From Fimbriimonadia bacterium (GTDB lineage Bacteria > Armatimonadota > Fimbriimonadia > Fimbriimonadales > JABRVX01): 47,718 nucleotides of DNA. The stretch spans positions 1 to 47,718 of the forward strand of contig JABRVX010000001.1 in NCBI GenBank assembly GCA_039961735.1. The letters run 5' to 3'. Of the stretch, positions 41,692 through 47,718 are shown one piece after another. The position numbers and the translations under genes were made by a program. Positions within the stretch are counted from its first letter, which is position 1, and the number at the start of each line of letters is the position of its first letter. The notes beneath the pieces were generated by a model. The model did not search any database. It was not told the DNA's origin and saw only the letters and a program-made list of their open reading frames with translations.

Positions 41692-41909
41692 GGGGGACGA
41701 GCGCAAGCCCCCACGACCTGGTAGCAGTACGGAGAAGTTCTAGCGTGTGTCGCTTCGGCGGCTGGCGCCCCCGGTCCCCACGACGTAGTGCGCGGGACCC
41801 CGGGCAGATGGTTCATTATCACCGGATGGGGACAGGCTGCTACGGCGAGCAGGGTGTCAGCGTGCAGGGGCCCCGATGGCCCGTAGGAGCCTGTGCAGGA
41901 CGTTAGAGG

Positions 41910-42302
41910 CTAAGTATGCTTGTCGGCGAGCCGTCGGCGCCGTAGCGTCGTGCGGAACTCGGCGCAGTGCGCCATGTGCTCCAGCATCACGGCAGTCCGC
42001 GCGTTCACCTCGTCCTCGCTCAGCTCGGGATGGCGCACGTGCAGCATCTCGTGCACTAAGTCCTCCACGGTCAGCGCGCGCGTGTGAAAAATGCAGGGGC
42101 CGTCCTCCTCGTGCGCCACGCCGACCAACGGTGCACCGGGCCGACCATGCTCCCCCGTCACCTGCCAGCGACTGATGCGCTCCAGCCGTACCTGGTGAGA
42201 TAGCCGAAGCTGCCGCCGGAGATACTCCGTAACCATCCGGGCCCTTCGCGGCGTCAGGCGCACGCTAGGGCCCCCGAATCCACTTGTCTCCCCCATCGCC
42301 AT
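41910..42302 (-). CDS. Small SprT-like metallopeptidase-type protein (130 aa)
   Basis: The zinc-binding helix LVHEMLHVRHPELSEDEV has HExxH, with a further Glu a few residues later, as in SprT-like and minimal gluzincin-like families. Before it lies a beta-rich segment (GVAHEEDGPCIFHTRAL). It has no signal peptide or partner domain, and at 130 aa is near the minimum for such a fold. The start at 42302 follows AGGGA at about eight bases; an earlier ATG at 42338 would lengthen it by 12 residues. The function is unknown. It is divergent from the NicO-type gene. Confidence 0.65.
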   Translation of the reverse strand: MAMGETSGFGGPSVRLTPRRARMVTEYLRRQLRLSHQVRLERISRWQVTGEHGRPGAPLVGVAHEEDGPCIFHTRALTVEDLVHEMLHVRHPELSEDEVNARTAVMLEHMAHCAEFRTTLRRRRLADKHT

Positions 42303-42399
42303 CCGGTTTTTCCCTATGCCGGGCAAGGCCGTCGCCAAGTACGGTTTCGAGTATATTGGTGCTTTACCGCAGGAACCGGCCCCCGCGAGGACTTCTACG

Positions 42400-43077
42400 A
42401 TGGATGCACATCACGAATTGCGTCTCGGCATGTCTCTGGTTGCTGCGTTCCTCTTGGGAGCGTTGCATGTGCTGGAGCCGGCACACGGGCGGAGCATCAT
42501 CACGGCTGTCGCCGTAGGCCTAACGGGAAGTCGGGCTTCCGTGCTCCGGTACGCGCTGACGGTGACGGTCGCTCATGCCGCCGCGACCTTTCTGATCGCC
42601 GTTGCGGTCGCACTGCTCGGGTCGGCCTTGGAGCCCGGCAGCACGGCCGACGCCGTCCGCGCGCTCGGTTCCCTACTGACCATCTATTTGGGCGGCCGGA
42701 TGCTGAAGCATGCCAGTGAGGAGGGCGCCGACTGCCACTGCCCGATGCACGCGGAAAAGGGGAATGAGGCGTTGGGCCTAGGAGTGGCCGGTGGATTGAT
42801 CCCTTGTTACGGGTCTTTGGCCCTTGTTATGGCAGCGGCAGGTACGGGGCACTTCGGTGCTGCCGTTCCGTTGGTCCTCGCGTTCGCTCTCGGACTGGGA
42901 GTAACGCTGCTCGTGGCAGCCCTGATGTCCGAAGCTCTGGCAAAGGTCTTGCGCGAACGCATGGACCGGCTGTTCCGCTACGCCGGACACGTCTCCGGCG
43001 CGGCAATTCTGCTTGCCGGCCTGGGGAACCTGGCCTACGTGATCGCACAGATGCTTTTTGGCGGCCCGGCGCACTGA
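42400..43077 (+). CDS. NicO/UreH-type nickel-cobalt transporter-like membrane protein (225 aa)
   Basis: Six hydrophobic segments and the family motif LGALHVLEPAHGRSII, equal to the HxLxPGH metal-site motif in NicO/RcnA relatives (here HVLEPAH, with Ala for Gly). A second His appears in TVTVAHAAATF, as in the family's second half. A Cys/His cluster (DCHCPMHAEKGN) sits in a loop and could bind metal. Related proteins are Ni2+/Co2+ exporters or urease accessory permeases; direction is not decided by sequence. ATG 42400 has GAGG nine bases upstream. No urease or hydrogenase genes are near. Confidence 0.8.
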   Translation: MDAHHELRLGMSLVAAFLLGALHVLEPAHGRSIITAVAVGLTGSRASVLRYALTVTVAHAAATFLIAVAVALLGSALEPGSTADAVRALGSLLTIYLGGRMLKHASEEGADCHCPMHAEKGNEALGLGVAGGLIPCYGSLALVMAAAGTGHFGAAVPLVLAFALGLGVTLLVAALMSEALAKVLRERMDRLFRYAGHVSGAAILLAGLGNLAYVIAQMLFGGPAH

Positions 43078-43273
43078 GCGGTTATGGCGCTCGCGCGCCC
43101 GCTCCCTCGAGAATCTGCCGTCCGCTGCGGCCCCCGCCCTCGCGGAAAGGGTCATCGCGCTGGTGCAGCGGCTGCCGGGTGACGTTGCCATGTTCCTCCG
43201 GCCGATCCCAGCAGTCGAGCGGCGAGGCATCCTACTTCGCGCGTCCGACGCCTAAGGAGTTCTCTTCCCCGAT

Positions 43274-43303
43274 TGTCATTCCGACCGCAGTGAGGGATCC
43301 CCT
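43274..43303. repeat. TGTCATTCCGACCGCAG-type intergenic repeat
   Basis: TGTCATTCCGACCGCAGTGA, then GGGATCCCC, differs from the repeat at 41541 but shares the TGTCATTCCGA start. A possible inverted mate, GGGATTCCTCGG, lies at about 43377-43388. Confidence 0.7.
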
Positions 43304-43470
43304 TCTTGCCGACCTGTGGTCCGGAGTCTGGGTAGTTGGGTCGCACGCGTGCACGGTGGGCGGCGGGTTCAGAAAGGGATTCCTCGGTTTGGTCCCGAGG
43401 TTGTCAGGGCGGGCTCGGCCGGCAGCGGCAGAGGGCTGTCGGACAACCACGCTGAGACCGCAAACCCACG

Positions 43471-43502
43471 AAAAGAATGAAGGCCGGGCTAGGCGCCCGG
43501 CC
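43471..43502 (-). terminator. Rho-independent terminator-like hairpin after the PEP-CTERM gene
   Basis: GGCCGGG and CCCGGCC form a 7-bp GC stem (43482-43488/43496-43502). On the minus strand the T-rich TTCATTCTTTT follows, so it fits a terminator for the gene ending at 43550. Confidence 0.6.
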
Positions 43503-43549
43503 AACTGCACACGAAACCACTCTTTTCGGACACTTATGCCATTAGGAGG

Positions 43550-44233
43550 TCACTTGCGACGTCGTCTCAGCACGGCGGTTAGCGTGGCCAACGCCATGCC
43601 GAGACCCGCGATCTGGCTCGGCTCTGGCACGAAGGACAGTTCCTTCTCCACCAGGGTCAGCGCAGCGAGCGCGGTCTCGTCGATTAGGGTTCTGCCGTTC
43701 TCGTCTGTGTACGTCACGCCGCTCAGAACAAAGGTTTCCTTGATCCTGATTGCGTGAGTGGGTCGGTCGAATACGTAGTGGCGCGATGTGGGCTGTACGT
43801 AATCAACGCCCGAGTCGGACACAAGGATCGTCGGATTGTTCGCATCCGAGATATCCTTGATCAGTTCGGTCCATGCGATATACGGGTTGAGTGCCTTCTC
43901 ACCCGGAACGAGCTGCCCCAACAGGTCGACTCGAATGTCGTGGATGGCTGGGCCGCGAGGATCTGCGAATACGTCGCACACCATCACGATGGACCCGATG
44001 GATCGACCAGTCCCATTCCCGACGAAAGCATTCGGCAACACGAAGTTGACTGTGGTGTCGAAGATGCGATCGGGGCCGATCTGAATAACGCCAGAGAACG
44101 TATCGTAGGCGTCTTCGCTGAGGGACCCATCCAGCACATAGCAATTCCAAGTGACCGTAAAGTCGGCTGCCCGCGCGGCGAAAGGCAGACACAGGGCCAC
44201 CGCCGCCAAGGCGGCGATCAAGTACCTTCTCAT
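43550..44233 (-). CDS. PEP-CTERM exported protein (227 aa)
   Basis: Signal peptide MRRYLIAALAAVALCLPFAARA, then a beta-rich passenger (WNCYVLDGSLSEDAYDTF, VLPNAFVGNGTGRSIG) and a C-terminal sorting tag, VPEPSQIAGLGMALATL and TAVLRRRRK (about 203-227). The tag, VPEP, hydrophobic helix and basic end, is recognised by exosortase/EpsH-type enzymes that place proteins at the surface or in the exopolysaccharide matrix. No exosortase is in the window. The passenger has no known fold I can name. A GGAGAA site is about six bases before ATG 44233. Confidence 0.85.
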   Translation of the reverse strand: MRRYLIAALAAVALCLPFAARAADFTVTWNCYVLDGSLSEDAYDTFSGVIQIGPDRIFDTTVNFVLPNAFVGNGTGRSIGSIVMVCDVFADPRGPAIHDIRVDLLGQLVPGEKALNPYIAWTELIKDISDANNPTILVSDSGVDYVQPTSRHYVFDRPTHAIRIKETFVLSGVTYTDENGRTLIDETALAALTLVEKELSFVPEPSQIAGLGMALATLTAVLRRRRK

Positions 44234-44254
44234 CCAGGTTCTCCTTCAAACACC

Positions 44255-44272
44255 GACACCTCAACTGGTGTC
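44255..44272 (-). promoter_or_regulatory. Small hairpin in the leader of the PEP-CTERM gene
   Basis: GACACC and GGTGTC form a 6-bp stem with a 6-nt loop about 10 nt upstream of the ribosome-binding site of the gene starting at 44233. It might modulate initiation. No riboswitch family was recognised here. Confidence 0.25.
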
Positions 44273-44461
44273 AGGTTCAATCAAAGCCAAGAAACAACAT
44301 CCGTGGGCCAACCACCCGTGAGCGGCGGCCTCGTCTCCGTCGCCCTCTATTCTCCAACACTTTTCTCCCGATGTCAAGGGCAACGGGCCGAAAAGATCGA
44401 AGAAACTCTGGACTCCCGGATAGATCGCTAGGTGTGCAGGGTCGTCGGTTCGGCCGGAGAC

Positions 44462-46570
44462 CTACATCGAGCGCGCAAGGAACCGTTCCAGCATGGTGAA
44501 GATGTGCTCACGCATGCCTTCGATGCCGTGCTTCTTCCCCGGATAGAACATCGTCTCGAACTGCTTGCCGGCCTTCTGCAGCGCCTCGACCAGACGGACC
44601 GAGTTCTGAAAGTGCACGTTGTCGTCCGCCATCCCGTGCACTATAAGCATCGCGCCCTGCAGCTTATCCGCGTGAGCCTCCGGCCCGCTACGTGCATAGC
44701 CTTCGGGGTTCTGCGCAGGCGTCCGCATGAACTTCTCCGTGTACACGCTGTCGTACAACTCCCAGTGCGTCACCGAAGCCACGCACATGCACGCTGCGAA
44801 AACGTCTCCTCCCAACAGCGCACTCAAAGACGAGAGGTAGCCGCCATAGCTCCAGCCCCAGATGGCGATTCGCTTCGGGTCTACGAAGCCCAATGAGGCG
44901 AGGTACTTCGCCCCTTCGATCTGATCGTGCGCCTCCCAGCGCCCCAGGTCCATGTACGTGCACTTCGCGAACTCGGACCCTCGCCCACCGGAGCCGCGCC
45001 CGTCGCACAGGAAGCACACGTATCCCCTTTGCGCCAGGTACTGGCACAACCAGTCGCCCGTCCACTGATCCGTGCACACCTGCGAGCGCGGCCCGCCGTA
45101 GGTCGAGATGAGGGCAGGATACGTTCTGTCCTCTCGAAAGCCCTTGGGTAGCAGAATACGACCGTTGAGCTTCACCCCGTCGCTGGTCCGAAAGGACACG
45201 AACTCCCACTCCTGCAACCGGTAGCCTCTCAGCGTTTCGATGCGCGGCTCCACGAGCCTCGCGAGTTCCCGACCCCACGCGCTCCGGACCGTAACCGAGT
45301 GCGGGCTGTTGATGGTGCTGTGCATCAGCAGATAGGTTCGCGAGTCATCGGAGAACGAGACGGTGTTCCACCCATCCTCCTTGGTCAGTCGCTTGGCCTT
45401 GCCGCCGCTCAGCGGAACCGAGAAGAGGTTCATGTGCATTGGCGAGGGCGACTGAGCGGTGAAGTACACCAGGCCCTCGTCCTCATCCACTGCCTCTACT
45501 TTGGCTACGTCGAATTTGCCCTGCGTGATGGGCTGCCGACCACCATCTCGTAGGCTACAGAGCGAAACTTGCCTCCAGCCGGTCTCCTCTCCGATCCAGA
45601 GAAAGTGCTCGTTATCGCGCAGGAAGCGTAACTTGCCGGGGCTGTCGACCCATCGGTCATCGGCAGCGCTGAAGGCCACGCGACACCGTCCCGTCTTCGG
45701 GTTGCAGACCAGTACGTCGATTCGGTTCTGCAGCCGTGGCATGCGCTGTACGACGAGCTTCCCATCCTCAGTCCACTGCATATGGATCAGATAGCCGTCT
45801 TCTTCGTGCTCGGTGTCCATCCACCGCACCGACCCACCCTTCGCCGGGATCACTCCGATGCGAACGACCGGGTTCGGGTCGCCTGCCTTCGGATATCGCA
45901 TGCGCTCGTGCTTAGGGTGCTTCGGGGTGAAGTCCGTGAACTGAAACTCTGGCACCTTCCGTTCGTCAACCAAGAAGAAGGCGATCCACTTCCCATCGGG
46001 CGAGTAGCTCCAACCATCCACCTGCCCCAGCTCCTCCTCGTACACCCATCCGAAGCGACCCACGTACACTGAGGGTTTGGCGAGTTCGGTCAGCCGTGTC
46101 TCTTCACCGGTTGCCAGGTCCACCGACCACAGATCGTCGCCGCGCACAAATCCCACGCTCTTGCCGTCCGGCGAGAACTTACCGTTCCGCTGTGGCTTGC
46201 CCATAGCGCACAGGCGTCGAAGCGTCTGGCTCGAGGGCTCGTACAGGTAGTACACCCCGGGCATTGAGATGCGCGCGGGACCCTGCGAACACAGGAGCAG
46301 CAGCCTTTCGTCCGGCGACCACACAAAGTTGTCAATGCCCATCTGCCGCTTCGGCCGCACGCGCACCTTCTGCACGTCAATCAGCGGCTCGCGCTTGCCG
46401 TTCCCAGTGTCCAACTGCCACAGCGTGGTGCAGTCCCGCCCAGGCGCCGTGTGGATATAGCAAAGGGTTTTTCCATCCTTCATCCAGTGCGGATGCGTTG
46501 GGAGCGGGTGCTTGAACAGGTCCTTGGTGAAGCAGTCGTGGAGGGTGAAGCGTTTCGTTGAGCCGGTCAT
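44462..46570 (-). CDS. Prolyl-oligopeptidase/DPP-IV family serine peptidase (702 aa)
   Basis: An S9-type peptidase. The first ~450 residues form a beta-propeller with WD/TolB-like blades (FVWSPDERLLLLCSQGP, NGKFSPDGKSVGFVRGDDLW, GWSYSPDGKWIAFFLVDER). The alpha/beta-hydrolase domain follows: TYGGPRSQVCTDQWTGDW, CFLCDGRGSGGRGSEFAK, catalytic Ser in IAIWGWSYGGYLSS, Asp in LIVHGMADDNVHF, and His in YPGKKHGIEGMREH. All three residues of the triad are present. No signal peptide is visible, so it may be cytoplasmic. Start 46570 was chosen because the longer frame overlaps the divergent gene at 46676; its ribosome-binding site is weak. Confidence 0.92.
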   Translation of the reverse strand: MTGSTKRFTLHDCFTKDLFKHPLPTHPHWMKDGKTLCYIHTAPGRDCTTLWQLDTGNGKREPLIDVQKVRVRPKRQMGIDNFVWSPDERLLLLCSQGPARISMPGVYYLYEPSSQTLRRLCAMGKPQRNGKFSPDGKSVGFVRGDDLWSVDLATGEETRLTELAKPSVYVGRFGWVYEEELGQVDGWSYSPDGKWIAFFLVDERKVPEFQFTDFTPKHPKHERMRYPKAGDPNPVVRIGVIPAKGGSVRWMDTEHEEDGYLIHMQWTEDGKLVVQRMPRLQNRIDVLVCNPKTGRCRVAFSAADDRWVDSPGKLRFLRDNEHFLWIGEETGWRQVSLCSLRDGGRQPITQGKFDVAKVEAVDEDEGLVYFTAQSPSPMHMNLFSVPLSGGKAKRLTKEDGWNTVSFSDDSRTYLLMHSTINSPHSVTVRSAWGRELARLVEPRIETLRGYRLQEWEFVSFRTSDGVKLNGRILLPKGFREDRTYPALISTYGGPRSQVCTDQWTGDWLCQYLAQRGYVCFLCDGRGSGGRGSEFAKCTYMDLGRWEAHDQIEGAKYLASLGFVDPKRIAIWGWSYGGYLSSLSALLGGDVFAACMCVASVTHWELYDSVYTEKFMRTPAQNPEGYARSGPEAHADKLQGAMLIVHGMADDNVHFQNSVRLVEALQKAGKQFETMFYPGKKHGIEGMREHIFTMLERFLARSM

Positions 46571-46675
46571 CGAGAGAGTGTTCCGCAAAATCCGCTCTGC
46601 TCCTTCCGCGTTGGGCCGAAGGGAGGAATCCTCATCCCGTCGAATCTGTGCTGTACCTTCACGAGGCGGTGTGCT

Positions 46676-47413
46676 ATGGCAGAACCGATTCGACGCTCTG
46701 ACGTGGCGGAGAAGGACATCGAGGCCGGCATCTACTGGCTGATCGGCAGTCTGGTGGTCGCTCTCCTCGGATTCCTGTTCGGTCGGTACGGCGGCGGAGG
46801 TCCCGTGTCGACGGTGGGTTGGATCATCCTGGCTGTCACGCCGATCGGACTCATCGTCTCCGGCACGAAGTTCTATGCGGCGAAGAACGTGCCCGGGGTC
46901 CCAGTGTTGTGCCCCTATTGCCACTCGAAGACCTATTTCTTAGCCCCGCCGGCTGGCGACTTCACGTGTGATAACTGCCATCGCCGGGTCGCCGTGGAGG
47001 ACGGGAAGCCGTTGCGGGTGATAGAGGTCAAGTGCGGCTTCTGCGGCTCGCTCCAGCGGTTCTCGGAGCGCACCGAGGTTGCGCTGTGCGAAGAGTGCGA
47101 TCACGAAATCCCGCTGGCCTCGTCCGAGACCGGTCACATGAAACATCTGGCCAAGGGCATCGCACTGGAGGAGGACCCGCGGCCCTATGACCTCATCCTC
47201 GTCGCGCCGGGTCCGCAGGTGGAGCCGCTTATCGGCAGGCTGCAGCAGGTGCTTGCGCTGCCGAGAAACCAGGTAAAGGACATGCTGGTCAGCTTGCCCG
47301 TCACGCTGCTACACGGCATTCCGATGCGGAAGGCCAAAATGTTGCACGACGAGCTGGTGCGCATGGGCGCGGCGGTGGACATGAAGCCGCAGGGTGATGC
47401 GCCGAGGCGGTAG
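46676..47413 (+). CDS. Two-helix membrane protein with two zinc ribbons and an L7/L12-CTD-like tail (245 aa)
   Basis: Two membrane helices (about 18-36 and 46-64). Then two treble-clef-like cysteine sets: Cys79/82 with 98/101 (CPYC, CDNC) and Cys120/123 with 138/141 (CGFC, CEEC). The last ~75 residues (171-237) line up with the C-terminal domain of ribosomal protein L7/L12: YDLILVAPGPQVEPLIGRLQ with NQVKDMLVSLP and HGIPMRKAKMLHDELVRMGA, matching its FDVILKAAG..., VKD...P...G and LxxxGAxVxxK spacing. In L12 this domain recruits translation factors. What it binds here is unknown. ATG 46676 has AGGCGG upstream. It is divergent from the peptidase gene. Confidence 0.7.
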   Translation: MAEPIRRSDVAEKDIEAGIYWLIGSLVVALLGFLFGRYGGGGPVSTVGWIILAVTPIGLIVSGTKFYAAKNVPGVPVLCPYCHSKTYFLAPPAGDFTCDNCHRRVAVEDGKPLRVIEVKCGFCGSLQRFSERTEVALCEECDHEIPLASSETGHMKHLAKGIALEEDPRPYDLILVAPGPQVEPLIGRLQQVLALPRNQVKDMLVSLPVTLLHGIPMRKAKMLHDELVRMGAAVDMKPQGDAPRR

Positions 47414-47441
47414 GCGGCACAGAGGCACGCGTCACCACCCC

Positions 47442-47510
47442 GTCATGCCGAGGGAGTCGGCACCAATCCGACCTGTCGGCACACCCTCCCGCCCGTGACC
47501 GAGGGATGAC
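47442..47510. repeat. GTCATGCCGAGGG-type intergenic palindrome
   Basis: GTCATGCCGAGGGAGTCGGC at the left and CCGAGGGATGACAGG at the right share the GTCAT/ATGAC ends seen in other repeats of this window. Inner GTCGGCACC/TGTCGGCAC copies add further symmetry. It lies in a gap without a gene. Confidence 0.6.
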
Positions 47511-47625
47511 AGGATAGGGACGGGTCGGTGCCCCGGGCGGCAAAGGCATGAAATCCACCGTGACCGGTTATGCTGTTCGACTCCTGCACCGCGCGAATGA
47601 TCTGACGTAATCCTCGGCACAAGGC

Positions 47626-47654
47626 TTGACAAGGGCCGGGGGTTTTGCTATCTT
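47626..47654 (+). promoter_or_regulatory. Sigma-70 promoter at the right edge
   Basis: TTGACA at 47626-47631, a 17-nt spacer and TATCTT at 47649-47654. It points at the start codon at 47699, 44 nt downstream. The -35 box is perfect and the -10 has four of six consensus bases. Confidence 0.75.
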
Positions 47655-47698
47655 GGTAGCGTGCCCACTATCAGCCGAAGGGCACAAAGGGGGTTAGC

Positions 47699-47718
47699 AT
47701 GGCTGAGCTTTCGGGGGG
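47699..47718 (+). CDS. First codons of a gene cut by the window edge
   Basis: ATG at 47699 reads MAELSG before the window ends. AAAGGGGG about six bases upstream and a good promoter at 47626 support a real start. Nothing can be said about the product. Confidence 0.6.

Larger units (their letters stand above)
43078..43549. other. Intergenic gap between NicO and PEP-CTERM genes
   Basis: About 470 nt with no supported gene. It contains the repeat at 43274-43303 and the terminator at 43471-43502. A 65-codon reading frame overlapping the NicO end has no ribosome-binding site and no family match. Confidence 0.55.

Noticed and set aside
43058-43255. 65-codon plus-strand frame
   Set aside because: It overlaps the NicO gene end, lacks a start site and matches nothing.

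Overview
The window is about 47.7 kb of GC-rich chromosomal DNA from a bacterium. There is no rRNA operon, CRISPR array, phage module or complete insertion sequence. Gene content suggests an environmental diderm heterotroph, possibly Armatimonadota or a relative. Two gene orders, rpsU-pgpH-ybeY-dgkA-corC/hlyC and trmFO-xerC-hslV, recall the Bacillota/Terrabacteria layout. PEP-CTERM sorting tags, dockerin-like tails, NPCBM/GH27 and uroporphyrinogen-decarboxylase-like proteins are common in Armatimonadota and Planctomycetes-type genomes. The phylum is inference; no marker gene here settles it.

Layout. 1-2.3 kb: a 34-bp tandem repeat, transaldolase, and a translationally coupled pair (unknown protein, tandem GNAT). 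2.8-5.7 kb: an operon of alkyltransferase-like protein, ABC exporter with an extra N-terminal domain, and a DUF1844 protein. 5.8-6.9 kb: phosphofructokinase with PPi-type active-site residues. 7.2-11.3 kb: divergent alpha-galactosidase and secreted metallopeptidase. 11.4-13.9 kb: ornithine-cyclodeaminase-like protein plus fused L-serine dehydratase. 13.9-17.8 kb: an overlapping FmdB-tdk-URO-D operon and a secreted dockerin-tagged metzincin. 18-19.2 kb: a URO-D gene fragment, an orphan small ORF, GNAT and tRNA-Thr. 19.3-23.3 kb: OGG-type glycosylase, glycoside-hydrolase-like protein, endonuclease IV and ndk. 23.4-27.8 kb: PPC/dockerin protein, GbsR-type regulator and a second secreted metallopeptidase. 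27.8-32.2 kb: trmFO-xerC-hslV and a DUF885 peptidase. 32.4-32.9 kb: a hairpin-rich non-coding stretch and tRNA-Pro. 33.1-36.5 kb: an 1141-residue methyltransferase-glycosyltransferase fusion. 36.7-41.2 kb: rpsU, pgpH, ybeY, dgkA-PAP2 and corC/hlyC. 41.2-47.7 kb: a frameshifted PEP-CTERM remnant, SprT-like protein, NicO-type transporter, PEP-CTERM protein, prolyl-oligopeptidase-family peptidase, a membrane protein with an L7/L12-like tail, and the first codons of a further gene.

Themes. Many genes are secreted or envelope-directed: three secreted HExxH proteins, a GH27 enzyme, a GH-like lipoprotein or exported protein, PPC/dockerin and PEP-CTERM proteins. This suggests degradation of external polymers. 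Base repair is represented by the ATL protein, OGG and Nfo. Same-strand genes are often coupled by 4-nt overlaps (TTGA, GTGA, ATGA). Intergenic gaps are seeded with palindromic repeats, several ending in GTCAT/ATGAC, and one comparable GC-rich insert seems to lie in frame inside the OGG gene.

Most unusual items: the L7/L12-CTD-like tail on a membrane zinc-ribbon protein, the paired HExxHxxxxxD metallopeptidases, the in-frame insert in OGG, pgpH without its extracellular domain, hslV without adjacent hslU, the methyltransferase-GT4 fusion, and the hairpin-dense non-coding region at 32.4-32.8 kb. All functions are read from sequence motifs; no database search was run.
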